Shown piece after piece: positions 1 to 8,171 of a DNA stretch of 64,000 bases. This DNA is from Nitrospira sp. (GTDB lineage Bacteria > Nitrospirota > Nitrospiria > Nitrospirales > Nitrospiraceae), in contig CP126123.1 of assembly GCA_030123605.1 (NCBI GenBank), forward strand, positions 2,398,001 through 2,462,000. Reading direction: 5' to 3'. How positions within the stretch are numbered: the first letter of the stretch is position 1; the number at the start of each line of letters is the position of its first letter. Made by a program: the position numbers and the translations under genes. A model generated the notes under the pieces. The model searched no databases. It had not been told where the DNA came from and saw only the letters and a program-made list of their open reading frames with translations.

Positions 1-547
1 GGGGGATGGCAAGGATGGCGATCAGCAACAGCATGGGGCTGTGGTTCATGACGAATAATCCGATGAGGATCGGCACGCCCAGCCACCAGACCTTCGGCGA
101 AATGATAGCTGTGATCCTGCCGCCGTCCAAAGGGGAGAGCGGGATGAGGTTGAACAGGTTGATCATGAACCCGGCATAAGCCAGGGCCAGCAACAATTGG
201 CTGTGGGTATATTCCGCCCCATAATAACAGGCCATCGCCGCCACGGTTCCGGCCACCGGCCCGGCAATGCCGACATAGGCTTCGGTTTCGACGTCCATCG
301 GTTGCTCTTTGAGCTGAATCCAGGCACCCACGAAAGGAATGAATGTCGGCGCGCCCACGTCCAGGTTGCGCTGTTTGGCGGCGGCGTAATGGCCCAGTTC
401 ATGAAACAAAATCAACAACACGAACCCCACCGCGTACCACCAGCCGAACACGAAGCTATAGATCACCATCGACAGCAGCATCGTGCCGCCGGTGAGCGCG
501 ACCTTGCCCAGCTTGATGCCCGAAAGCAGCAGCAACAGGATCTTCAC
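1..547 (-). CDS. Site-2 protease family zinc metallopeptidase (partial, 3' end outside window)
   Basis: A multi-pass membrane metalloprotease that is expected to cut substrates within or next to the membrane. The visible 182 residues contain the HExxH zinc motif (HELGH, near residue 50) and, about 85 residues later, the second S2P signature NLIPLSPLDGG with its metal-binding Asp. Several hydrophobic segments surround both motifs. The start is a GTG overlapping the stop of the upstream DUF2167 gene (GTGA), so the two are translationally coupled. It matches the short S2P group without CBS or PDZ domains as far as can be seen. The C-terminus lies beyond position 1. The substrate is unknown. Confidence 0.88.
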   Translation of the reverse strand, partial: MKILLLLLSGIKLGKVALTGGTMLLSMVIYSFVFGWWYAVGFVLLILFHELGHYAAAKQRNLDVGAPTFIPFVGAWIQLKEQPMDVETEAYVGIAGPVAGTVAAMACYYGAEYTHSQLLLALAYAGFMINLFNLIPLSPLDGGRITAIISPKVWWLGVPILIGLFVMNHSPMLLLIAILAIP

Positions 548-1440
548 GACGACAGGCCCCCGCCACCTTCCAACCGTTCCGGCTTGGGTTTTTTCTTGAA
601 ATACTTCGCGGCCAATCCGCCGAGCGCGATCACCAACAACATCAGCACTTTCTTTCCCGCCAGCACCAAAGGGATGATGAAGCCCCAGAGTTTTGCCAAG
701 AGGCCCGACTTGATGGCCGCGCCCGCGATGAGCGCCGACAGCCCGACCGCCGCCACCTTGTCGGTCGTGCTATTGAAGTCGCTGTACCGTTTCCCTTCGA
801 CGAACTCCACATTCGCCAACAAGAGACTCACGTGCGGCTTCAGGGCCGGCAATTCCTCCAATGCCCCCACCATGTTCATGCTGAGGTAGCCCTGCCGTCC
901 CAGCGCCAACGTGTTGTAATTGACCCCCACCGACTCCCGCTCCTGCGCCGAGATGGCCCAGACCACCTTGTTCGCCGCCTTGTCGTAATGGGGCTTCTCT
1001 TCCCACCCGCGAATGACCAGCGGTGGAAAGCCCTGCGCCTGCCTGCTCTTGTTGTCTTCCTCCGTCCCCTCCTTGATCGAGGCCATGAGCGCATCCGCAT
1101 CCCAGTCGGCCGCCTCGTCGTCCTTGACGTACCCCGCATCGATGTAGCGGATCACCATGAACCACTGTTCCCCCTCGGTTGCCGACGTAATCAAGCCCAA
1201 CTCCGAACCGGACGGAACATTGCCCATCTGTCTGAGCAGCCGTTGTGTCTCCTGCGATCCGAGGAACCGATAGCCCTGCGGCACTGTCAGCAGAGCCTGG
1301 TCACCCAGCTTCGCCTCAGTCGGCCCGACGTACCAGGCAAGGGTCGGCTGGGAAGGCTCCTGAGCCGCGGCAGAAAGGTTCCAGCCCCCTCCCACCAACA
1401 AGACCACAACAGCTACGAGCATGAAACGACACCGCGCCAT
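544..1440 (-). CDS. DUF2167 membrane protein
   Basis: A 298-residue protein with an N-terminal signal sequence (cleavage near residue 26, AAA-Q), a soluble region (about 30-225) that I recognise as DUF2167, and a hydrophobic C-terminal segment (about 230-280) ending in a Lys-rich tail. This predicts an inner-membrane anchored periplasmic protein. The biochemical role of DUF2167 is not known to me. The start is supported by a strong GGAGGAGG box about 8 nt upstream. The stop overlaps the start of the S2P-type protease gene, which suggests a two-gene operon and perhaps a functional link with membrane proteolysis (inference). Confidence 0.85.
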   Translation of the reverse strand: MARCRFMLVAVVVLLVGGGWNLSAAAQEPSQPTLAWYVGPTEAKLGDQALLTVPQGYRFLGSQETQRLLRQMGNVPSGSELGLITSATEGEQWFMVIRYIDAGYVKDDEAADWDADALMASIKEGTEEDNKSRQAQGFPPLVIRGWEEKPHYDKAANKVVWAISAQERESVGVNYNTLALGRQGYLSMNMVGALEELPALKPHVSLLLANVEFVEGKRYSDFNSTTDKVAAVGLSALIAGAAIKSGLLAKLWGFIIPLVLAGKKVLMLLVIALGGLAAKYFKKKPKPERLEGGGGLSS

Positions 1441-1651
1441 AGACCTATCCTCCTCCGACTCCTTCCGTCTCTCTTACGGCCTTCACACACCGGCCATGTC
1501 ATCATACAGGTTTTGTCGCCACCACAACCTCACAATGAGCACCGCATCGGGCGGAATCAGATCGGGAATGCCTTCGTTCCGATAGGCTGGGTGCGGACTG
1601 ATGCGAATCTTTCGGTAGCCGCCTGCTTTCGTGGAGTCCCTCATCCCCCTC

Positions 1652-2761
1652 TCAGTAGACGATCGTGCTCAGTGATGGCCGCCCCTCGCTTTGGCCTTCC
1701 ACCCGGACCTCCACCCGTCCGATCACGCGCCCGTCTTCGGTTTCGACGTCCACCCGCCAGTCGCCTGGATCAAGGCCCTGCTTGAAGGTATAGGCCCGGT
1801 ACCCACCCTCGCGGCCACCAGTAATCTTGAGAGGAATCTTGTCGGCGTGCCCGAAGGACTGACTCTTATCTCTGCGATGATACCAGTGGTGATAGATCGT
1901 CGCATCGAGCGATACGGGCGCGAAGACCGCCGTGAAACAGTAGATCGGTTCGTCGGCCGGGATGGTGTGGTCCGACCGTTTCCAGACCTCATACCATCGT
2001 TTCTCGTACGACAGCTCGAACCGGTCGCCGGACCGCTTGACCTCGTGGTATATCCCGCCGAACTTCATCGACAGCGGCACGGGCGGAATCCAGTTCAGAA
2101 AATAGAACCCCACCAACAGGGCGATCACGGTCCAGGCCGGCGCACTGGTCAACATGGCCTCGCGGCGCGTCCGGTCGGCGTTGCCACGATAGATCAGCTC
2201 CACCACCCGCAGGGTCACGAGCACGCTCAGCCCCGCCCCGGCGAGAAACATCGCCTGGTTCATCCGGCCTGTCATCACCGGCAGGAAAAACGTGAAGAAC
2301 CCGAAACAGACCAGGGCGTAGAGACCGACCAACAGTTGCAGATTGGACAGTCGATCGCGCAGGAATTCGTTCCCGACGAGGAGCGCGACCAGCACACAGA
2401 AAAACACGGCGGTGCCGGTCAAGGTGGCGCTTTTCGAGTAGAAGATCGCATAGGCGCTGAAGAGCCCGCCCAGCAGAAACTGAATGGCCATCGGCGCGTA
2501 CGGCTTAGCCCGGATGATCCATTTCATGAGAGCCGGAGCATCCGGCGGGAGATCCTCAACCGTCGTCTCATTCGTCCCCAACCGGCCCGTCAGCACGATG
2601 AGAAACCCCAGCAGCGTGAGATAGAGAAGGAGCAGGAGATTATCCTGAAGCCGATCGATGCGCGTCAGCGTCACCGTGTCATAGGCCACCCCGCTGAAAA
2701 AAAAGAGCGGAGGCAGGTAGGGCTTCCCCAGGACCGCCTGGAACCGTTGCATCGAAACCAT
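1652..2761 (-). CDS. DUF2914 domain membrane protein
   Basis: About 369 residues. The first two thirds contain several (six to eight) hydrophobic segments. The last 100 residues are a soluble beta-rich domain that resembles DUF2914, with a conserved HHWYHR-type cluster and a GDWRV segment. Function is unknown; it is an integral membrane protein with an extracytoplasmic C-terminal domain. I place the start at the ATG of MVSMQ. Longer readings up to 2842 need a TTG codon and run toward a repeat element. No clear ribosome binding site is visible, so the start is uncertain (a second ATG lies at 2752). Confidence 0.75.
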   Translation of the reverse strand: MVSMQRFQAVLGKPYLPPLFFFSGVAYDTVTLTRIDRLQDNLLLLLYLTLLGFLIVLTGRLGTNETTVEDLPPDAPALMKWIIRAKPYAPMAIQFLLGGLFSAYAIFYSKSATLTGTAVFFCVLVALLVGNEFLRDRLSNLQLLVGLYALVCFGFFTFFLPVMTGRMNQAMFLAGAGLSVLVTLRVVELIYRGNADRTRREAMLTSAPAWTVIALLVGFYFLNWIPPVPLSMKFGGIYHEVKRSGDRFELSYEKRWYEVWKRSDHTIPADEPIYCFTAVFAPVSLDATIYHHWYHRRDKSQSFGHADKIPLKITGGREGGYRAYTFKQGLDPGDWRVDVETEDGRVIGRVEVRVEGQSEGRPSLSTIVY

Positions 2762-3125
2762 GGGGCTAGAGTTCAGGAGAAGCGCGGGATTGTCAAACGA
2801 AGCGAGGAATCGGACTGTGCGGATGCTTTCGACCCTGCACAAAGCGGGGAACCGGTTTCAGCACCGTGAAACCCGGCGGCTCAAAATGGTCATCCAGCAA
2901 GGCCGCAGGGAGTGAGGGACCCGAGGCGTACAGGTCTCGTACGTTGAGGATTATTTCGCCCCGAGAACGACGTTGGGCCATGTTCAGCTGACTAGCCAAG
3001 ACCGGATGCTCAAAACGGCTATCCGGCAAGGCCGCAGCGAACGAGGGGGCGAGGCGTACTTCGCCTGGTACGTCGAGCCCCTGAGAGAAGCGAGAACACC
3101 GCCGGGAGCCGTTTTCAGCGTCCGG
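2762..3125. repeat. Two tandem copies of palindromic repeat family 1
   Basis: This gene-free stretch holds two head-to-tail copies of a roughly 110-125 bp palindromic element (about 2878-2989 and 3001-3125). Both share a core reading CAAGGCCGCAG, a GAGGCGTAC...GTACGT-GAG middle and a GAGAAC segment. The outer ends are inverted repeats; in the second copy GCTCAAAACGGCT is answered by AGCCGTTTTCAGC. The second copy ends exactly at the stop codon of the 353-aa gene at 3126. No coding capacity is supported. Confidence 0.8.
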
Positions 3126-4187
3126 TCAGAGGAAGGGAGGGAGTGGGGCATAAACAACCGGATACCCCAGCAGACGCTCCAACCATCCCGCCATATGGTC
3201 TTCCGGCAGCGAAGCACGGTTCAACCGCGCTTCCAGCTGAAAACCGCCGGCATTGCCGACGACACCGATGATGGCCGAAGCCTCCTCACCGTCCGGCATC
3301 AACTCCTGTGTCTGGAATTCACAGAGCGTGCTGTACAGGCGGCCCTGCGGCTCGATCGTCTCCAGCACGTCCGGCAATTCGCCCAGGGCGCAATGCACGG
3401 AACAGCGGTACAGGGATCGGGCGCCCGGCTGAACGGCGGAAAATTTCTCCAACGCCGCCTCCGAGAAGCCGGTCAAATAGGCCCGCACGCCGGCGGCTTG
3501 TGGAGCGAAAGTTGCGGCCAGTTTGCTGGCCGGCACGAGAAACTCATAGGCATCCGATGAGTTGTATTCGAACTGACAGGGGCCGAAAGCGTCCGGCCAC
3601 GAACAGAAAAACGGAGTCGCAGGGTCCTCAGGCGTCAACAGCACATTGCCCTTGTCCACGGAGGTCTCGATCGGAAGGTCCAACAGGGCGATCGCGTCGA
3701 GAAAGATCGTCCGCCGTTCATCGATCCACTCGCCGCGCCGGGCGTCCTCGCGTGTTTCCCCGGGAGTCACCACCTCCCGCGTATACAACCGCACACGGAT
3801 AAAGGCGTGGTTGTGCCGGAAGCCCAGCCACAGCATCTGGGTCGGATGATGAAACCGCAGCGGCCCGTTCGTCCGCCAGGGATGACTGATCGAACAGTAG
3901 GTCCCGACGTCCTGATAGTGCTGATAGACCGTGTGGTAGCCGCCGGCCAGCAGAAAAAAATCGCCCTGCCACCCTTCGCGGACATGGAGCAGGGTGACGT
4001 CTTCGGTGGCCCAGTGATCGAGTCGATCGAACTCGGCCGGAGAATCGACCGCCCAATCCTCCACATAACAAATCACGTCCTTGGTGGGTTGCGCCGGTTT
4101 CAACCCCAAGGCTCCCAGCCGGTCGCCGACCGCCAAGACCTCGCGAAAGGTCAGCCGGTCCGGAGTTTCCCACCGCCGTTCACGCAC
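3126..4187 (-). CDS. Conserved hypothetical protein, 353 aa
   Basis: A soluble-looking 353-residue protein without signal peptide or membrane segments, rich in aromatic residues and prolines, ending in PLPPFL. I do not recognise a family. The start is taken as the GTG at 4187 because a GGAGG box lies 6-7 nt upstream; a TTG at 4211 is a longer alternative. The gene is followed at its stop codon by a copy of repeat family 1. The upstream lipoprotein gene begins 50 bp away on the same strand, so the two may share a transcript. Confidence 0.7.
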   Translation of the reverse strand: MRERRWETPDRLTFREVLAVGDRLGALGLKPAQPTKDVICYVEDWAVDSPAEFDRLDHWATEDVTLLHVREGWQGDFFLLAGGYHTVYQHYQDVGTYCSISHPWRTNGPLRFHHPTQMLWLGFRHNHAFIRVRLYTREVVTPGETREDARRGEWIDERRTIFLDAIALLDLPIETSVDKGNVLLTPEDPATPFFCSWPDAFGPCQFEYNSSDAYEFLVPASKLAATFAPQAAGVRAYLTGFSEAALEKFSAVQPGARSLYRCSVHCALGELPDVLETIEPQGRLYSTLCEFQTQELMPDGEEASAIIGVVGNAGGFQLEARLNRASLPEDHMAGWLERLLGYPVVYAPLPPFL

Positions 4188-4232
4188 GACAACCCTCCGT
4201 AGGCTCCGCAAGGCCGTCGAATCCGGGGCTCC

Positions 4233-4883
4233 TCACCGAGCGGACTTCAACGCGCGCCCCTCGATCTTCGTATCGGTGATAAAGCGATCGATCCCGTCCT
4301 GCAGAAGTCCGGCCATAAGGGTCTCGACATCCTCGCTCGTAAACCAAAACACGAGCTTGGACTGTTCACCTTGCATGTTGCGCACCGTGCTGCTGTCGTC
4401 CGCGAGATTCTTGGCCTTGATGGTCAGACGACTTTCGCCGGTCAGCTTCGTATTGAAGACACGGCTCTTTACGTGCGCGACGAACTCCCGTATGTCACCG
4501 CTGATCACGATATCGGCTCCCGACACCTCCACCCCGGACTGCACGACCCGCGCATCCCACCCTCGGCGGTTCCATCCACGCTGGCGAAGGGCTTCCGCCA
4601 AGGCTTCCGCGATCGTCACACCCGGCTGTCCGCCGCTGACGTTGAAATTCGTCACCCCGCCGCCCAGGTGGGTACGCTGGCCGATCTTCCCCTTGTCCGC
4701 CCGCAAATCTTCAAAGGGCTCGATGACGATCTTCAACGGCTCCGGTTGACCGCTCTGTACGAACGGCAGCTGCGGCTGAACGTTGAGCGAGACCATTTCT
4801 CCGGTTCCGGCACAACCCCAGAGCAGGGCCAAGCCCACCACGACACAGACCTGACTTGCGATCCGACATCCCTGTGCAATCAC
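4233..4883 (-). CDS. Putative lipoprotein, YajG-like
   Basis: A 216-residue protein with a typical lipoprotein signal: a hydrophobic stretch, then LLWGC, with Cys24 as the predicted lipidation site. The mature part begins a beta-rich region with a PFEDLR segment and later GADIVISGDI, a layout seen in YajG-type and related outer-membrane-associated lipoproteins that bind in the periplasm. The family assignment is tentative. The start is GTG with GGGAGG five nt upstream. It is probably co-transcribed with the 353-aa gene downstream. Confidence 0.7.
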   Translation of the reverse strand: MIAQGCRIASQVCVVVGLALLWGCAGTGEMVSLNVQPQLPFVQSGQPEPLKIVIEPFEDLRADKGKIGQRTHLGGGVTNFNVSGGQPGVTIAEALAEALRQRGWNRRGWDARVVQSGVEVSGADIVISGDIREFVAHVKSRVFNTKLTGESRLTIKAKNLADDSSTVRNMQGEQSKLVFWFTSEDVETLMAGLLQDGIDRFITDTKIEGRALKSAR

Positions 4884-5041
4884 ACGTCCCTCCCTATCGG
4901 TAAGTGGCTCTACGGCAAGACGGGCCCCAGTCTACCCAATCTCGGAGCCGGATGACAAACAGGAAGGGCGGATCGGAAGGAGAAAACTCGGAACTGACGT
5001 CCTCTGGCAGAAGCCGCCCTGAACGGACCGAACCAGCCGCA

Positions 5042-5671
5042 TCAGGGGCGCAGGAGCGGGAGCAGGCTCCGGAAGGTGTCTCGGCCCAATTCCGGCAAAC
5101 GGCCTTCACGCATCGCCGGGTGATCCAACGGCAGAAACCGTGCGATCTTGAATCGGGACCGCCCCGACAGGACTGCCGCCAGTTGAGCCTTGCGATCGTG
5201 GGTGATCGGCAGGGTGTACCCCTCGCCCTGCTTCCATTCCCACAACGTGGGAGCCAGCGAGAGTTCCAGCCCCAGACCGGCTATGTGATGGAATCGATCG
5301 ACGAAGTTTTTCCGGTACTGCTTCACATGCCCCCCTTCGACGATCATCGCGAAGACAAGCTGGTGTCCCCACCAGCACAAGGATCGAAAGGTGCACTTCT
5401 CGTCGCCCAGGAAATGTTTCGGGTAGTCCAGGTATTGATAGGGGCAATGCTCCAAATGCTCGCCTTTGACGAACTGCACTTTGCTCGGATCGAATTCCGG
5501 CGGCAACAGCAACGTGCTCCGGCTCAGATCTTCCCGCAGCACCCGGTGAAGCTCCATGAGCAGATCTCGCACCTTGAGGATAATTCGCTCCTTGGTTCGG
5601 AACAGATCCCGGTCCGCGACCAGCTTCACCTCGTCCGGCGTCAGGAATCGATCAGGCGAGAGGGTGGTCAT
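5042..5671 (-). CDS. Hypothetical protein, 209 aa
   Basis: A soluble protein of about 209 residues with an N-terminal acidic/basic helical region and a central segment rich in His, Cys, Trp and Tyr (HLEHCPYQYL, KCTFRSLCWWGH). I do not recognise the family. I chose the ATG at 5671 because it lies 24 nt after the stop of the upstream CxxC protein gene, whereas longer readings to 5761 overlap that gene heavily. No good ribosome binding site is seen, so coupling to the upstream gene is likely. Confidence 0.6.
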   Translation of the reverse strand: MTTLSPDRFLTPDEVKLVADRDLFRTKERIILKVRDLLMELHRVLREDLSRSTLLLPPEFDPSKVQFVKGEHLEHCPYQYLDYPKHFLGDEKCTFRSLCWWGHQLVFAMIVEGGHVKQYRKNFVDRFHHIAGLGLELSLAPTLWEWKQGEGYTLPITHDRKAQLAAVLSGRSRFKIARFLPLDHPAMREGRLPELGRDTFRSLLPLLRP

Positions 5672-5694
5672 GCGGGATAGCGCAACGATCCCGA

Positions 5695-6072
5695 TCACGA
5701 CTTCCGGTGAGATTCGAAGGTTGAGATCTGCAGGTCGAACATGCGGCGGCACTCGGCGCAACGCAAACCGACGCTGTCACGGATCACATCCAACTCTCGA
5801 ATGGTGACCGCCATCGCATGCTCCTGGAGGCAAGCCGCCAGCAATTCCTGCGCCGTGGTCGGTGCCGCCTTCCCCCCGACCGCTTCGCCTCCGAGCGGCA
5901 CGGCGGCCACGCGCGCCACCACCTGTTCCGGGACCATGCGATGCATCATACGGCAGGAGGTGCAGGTGACGAGGAGCCGCCCCTCGTCGTCGATTCGCTT
6001 CAACGACAGGCACAGGGGATGGACCGCGAAACATTGTTGCACAAAAGCGCCGCTTTGGTACCGTTGCCCCAT
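5695..6072 (-). CDS. Small protein with two CxxC pairs (zinc-ribbon-like)
   Basis: About 125 residues. Two Cys pairs are visible, VTCTSC in the N-terminal half and LRCAEC near the C-terminus, a spacing that suits one zinc-ribbon-like site or two half sites. No enzyme motif is seen. A longer reading to 6198 would run through a palindromic repeat element, so I use the ATG of MGQRYQ at 6072, preceded by a weak AGGTGG. The next gene follows after 23 nt. Role unknown; metal binding is inferred from the Cys pairs only. Confidence 0.6.
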   Translation of the reverse strand: MGQRYQSGAFVQQCFAVHPLCLSLKRIDDEGRLLVTCTSCRMMHRMVPEQVVARVAAVPLGGEAVGGKAAPTTAQELLAACLQEHAMAVTIRELDVIRDSVGLRCAECRRMFDLQISTFESHRKS

Positions 6073-6101
6073 AACCACCTGCTCGCGAACGACAGTATCG
6101 A

Positions 6102-6224
6102 CAGGATGTTCAAAAGGACTGCTCAGCAAGGCCGCAGCGTTGCGAAGAGGCGACGCGTACTGGTCAGTACCTTGAGCCTCTTCGCGATGCGAGAACAAAG
6201 CTGGCGGTCTTTTTCAACATCTTG
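6102..6224. repeat. Palindromic repeat family 1, third copy
   Basis: A roughly 123 bp element with inverted-repeat ends (GGATGTTCAAAAGGAC and GTCTTTTTCAACATC) and the same internal core as the pair at 2878-3125, including CAAGGCCGCAG, GAGGCGACGCGTAC and GCGAGAAC. It ends directly at the stop codon (6225) of the minus-strand gene, just as the copy at 3001-3125 does. It could form a long imperfect hairpin on either strand. Confidence 0.8.
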
Positions 6225-6557
6225 TCACAGTTTGGCCAACCCCAGCATCATGAGCACACCAAGAGCATAGGGGACCATACAGGAATACAGTACGGCGTTG
6301 AAGACCCGATCGGGCGAGGCGGACCGAACCGTATGGTCTTTGTAAATGAACTCGTAGGCGAGAATGAGCAAGGTGAGCGTCAGCACGAAAACTCGGCTCG
6401 TCCGCGGCCAGGTGTACTGTCCACTCATGATGAAATTGGCCGTAAAGAATCCGCTGGAGAGAAACAAAACCGGGGCGAGCCCATAACGCAGGCCGTGGGA
6501 AAAAAACACGTGCCAGGCAGGCCTGGCTGATCGTTGCTGAGGATCGACGAGGGTCAT
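6225..6557 (-). CDS. Small membrane protein, 110 aa
   Basis: A 110-residue protein with three hydrophobic segments (about 20-40, 50-70 and 90-110), predicted to lie in the inner membrane. No family recognised. The start ATG at 6557 overlaps the stop of the upstream zinc-finger-like gene in an ATGA arrangement, which decides the start and indicates translational coupling. A repeat element abuts its stop codon. Confidence 0.65.
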   Translation of the reverse strand: MTLVDPQQRSARPAWHVFFSHGLRYGLAPVLFLSSGFFTANFIMSGQYTWPRTSRVFVLTLTLLILAYEFIYKDHTVRSASPDRVFNAVLYSCMVPYALGVLMMLGLAKL

Positions 6558-6844
6558 GACCCGACGGGAGCAGGCTGGTTCGAAGGGGAAGGAGCAGCCC
6601 GTCCGGCTTGCTCTTCGGCCGTCCGGCAAGTTTTGCAGATACGCGGACGAGCCTTCAGGAAATTGACCTTACCGCTGGCGAGACAACTGTAGTGCACGAA
6701 CTCATCACAGACCGCGCAACGCGACCATCCGCCGCGCAACATCGTCTTGTCGCGATAGAGGCCCTGCCGGCAGACTTTGCACAGCCGAGGCTCGATCCCC
6801 AGCAGCATGGGCTCCCAATCGCCGGCGGCTTTCCTGATGCTCAT
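6554..6844 (-). CDS. Small zinc-finger-like protein, 96 aa, probably leaderless
   Basis: A 96-residue protein with four Cys/His pairs in order: CKVC, CAVC, HYSC and CKTC. This is the ligand pattern of a treble-clef or PHD/RING-like zinc fold. Partners are unknown. The ATG at 6844 has no Shine-Dalgarno sequence. Instead a promoter (-35 TTGTTT, 18 bp, -10 TATACT) places transcription start about 2 nt before the ATG, so the mRNA is probably leaderless. The stop overlaps the next gene (ATGA). Longer in-frame readings would cross repeat DNA and are rejected. Confidence 0.65.
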   Translation of the reverse strand: MSIRKAAGDWEPMLLGIEPRLCKVCRQGLYRDKTMLRGGWSRCAVCDEFVHYSCLASGKVNFLKARPRICKTCRTAEEQAGRAAPSPSNQPAPVGS

Positions 6845-7168
6845 GACGCGGGAGTATAACGAAGGGATCGGAGGAAAAACAAGGAGGGAGGGGAGGATGG
6901 ACCCACCTGGTGCCCTTCTTGCTCGCAGAACGCGCACGATCAGCATGTGCTCGTCCGATGCGCGCAGTGAAGGGCCACCAGGTGAGTCCCTACGGGAAAT
7001 GGTAAAGACGCTGAAATGCAGCGGAACGGCAGGTAGGGGTAGGAGGGCTGGCCTGGTGGTCACCCCTATGCTCGCGCAACGCGCGGCTTCGGAAGGCCCT
7101 TGCTTGGGTGATAGGTGCATCTTCGCGGTGGAGCCGCGGGCCAGTGCGATACGACTGCCTGGCAATTT
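6845..7168. repeat. Gene-free stretch with two copies of hairpin repeat family 2
   Basis: Copy A (6904-6984) has perfect 9-bp ends CACCTGGTG/CACCAGGTG around a core of the type GCTCGCaGAACGCGCA...CCGATGCGCGCAG. Copy E (7060-7112) has CACCC/GGGTG ends around GCTCGCGCAACGCGCGGC and is shortened. Related copies occur at 25235-25330, 49587-49636, 51452-51547 and 53847-53952. The promoter of the zinc-finger-like gene lies at the left edge. I see no gene. Confidence 0.75.
6853..6882 (-). promoter_or_regulatory. Promoter for the zinc-finger-like gene (leaderless transcript)
   Basis: On the minus strand, -35 TTGTTT (6877-6882) and -10 TATACT (6853-6858) are separated by 18 bp. The predicted transcription start near 6846 is almost at the ATG (6844). 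This is read from consensus only. Confidence 0.5.
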
Positions 7169-8068
7169 CTACCGAAGCGAACGGATAAAATGCGCCACGG
7201 CTTCTGTATAGGATGACGCTTCACCCAATTGCGCGTTGATTTCTCCATGCGTAAGCGGGGTGGGCATGACTTCCACTTTTGAGCGACCACCGAAGGAATT
7301 CGCCTTCTCAGCGTACGCCCTGGCTGCGCCACATGAATCGGCACGCAGCGATGAGCACACCAACAGCACCGGTGGGGGTGCGGCGTTGAGCCGTAACGTC
7401 GGCGAGACCTCTTCCCAGAAGCGTGGGTCGGTTCCGAAAGCTAGATCGTACAGTCGATAGTGCCTCCGCTTCATGATTTGGACCACATTGTAGGCAGCAC
7501 CGTCCAGCGCCACCGTACCGAGCCACGGCATGGCACCGGCCTTTTTCCAGATCGAGGGAACTGACGAAAGCAGCGTAACCAGGTGCGCGCCGGCCGAATG
7601 GCCCATCAGGACGAAGGAGGACGAATCACCTCCCCATTCCTTGGCATGCTGCTGCGCATAGGCAAGCACCCGTGCGACATCGTCGACCTCAGTCATGACG
7701 GTTACAGCAGACTGGTTGATCAACCGGTAATCGGCCGAAACGAAGATGTACCCCCTAGGCAAGAAATAGTTTATCTTGTTTTGCACCACGCCACGGGACG
7801 ATTTGCTGCCGCTCCGCCAACCGCCGCCATGCACCATGAAGAGGACAGGAGCGTCTCGAGCATCCCGTGGAATGTACACGTCGAATACCTGATTGCTATC
7901 AGGCCCATACGCCACGTTTCGTACGACATGCGCGCCGGACGGCAGTTGGATCGTCTGGTCCGGCAATGCGCTGCTCGTGGTCGGCATGAGGGCGAGCAGT
8001 ACCAGGAACGCGGGCACGAGGGTCGAGCCAACTTGAGCGGAGTACGTAGAGCGCCCGATTACATTCAT
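7169..8068 (-). CDS. Alpha/beta hydrolase (esterase/lipase-like), secreted
   Basis: A 299-residue serine hydrolase of the alpha/beta fold, likely a carboxylesterase. It has an N-terminal hydrophobic signal segment (about 15-34), the oxyanion motif HGGGW at 80-84, the nucleophile elbow GHSAG with Ser158, and plausible Asp244 and His274 (LTHGE). It is the gene furthest from the integrase and starts 5 nt after an attC core box, so it sits in cassette position twelve. No attC is visible after its stop. It may therefore be a cassette that lost its site or a fixed chromosomal gene. No Shine-Dalgarno is seen. Confidence 0.85.
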   Translation of the reverse strand: MNVIGRSTYSAQVGSTLVPAFLVLLALMPTTSSALPDQTIQLPSGAHVVRNVAYGPDSNQVFDVYIPRDARDAPVLFMVHGGGWRSGSKSSRGVVQNKINYFLPRGYIFVSADYRLINQSAVTVMTEVDDVARVLAYAQQHAKEWGGDSSSFVLMGHSAGAHLVTLLSSVPSIWKKAGAMPWLGTVALDGAAYNVVQIMKRRHYRLYDLAFGTDPRFWEEVSPTLRLNAAPPPVLLVCSSLRADSCGAARAYAEKANSFGGRSKVEVMPTPLTHGEINAQLGEASSYTEAVAHFIRSLR

Positions 8069-8072
8069 GGTC

Positions 8073-8168
8073 GCCTAACGTAAGAGGTAATCGGCCGCCT
8101 GAGTGCGCAGCGCGGAGGGAACCTGCGAGCGTACCTTGTAGACGGTCCGGTTGACCGAAGGGTTATGC
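8073..8168 (-). repeat. attC site (HNH cassette, 96 bp)
   Basis: Bounded on the plus strand by GCCTAAC (8073-8079) and GTTATGC (8162-8168). It is longer than the other sites and its inner arms are less clearly paired, so it is a weaker attC call. Confidence 0.6.
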
Positions 8169-8171
8169 GGC

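Noticed and set aside
6554-7165. A 203-residue extension of the zinc-finger-like gene
   Set aside because: The added N-terminus would translate two hairpin repeats and the promoter; the short version has a well-placed promoter and conserved Cys pattern.
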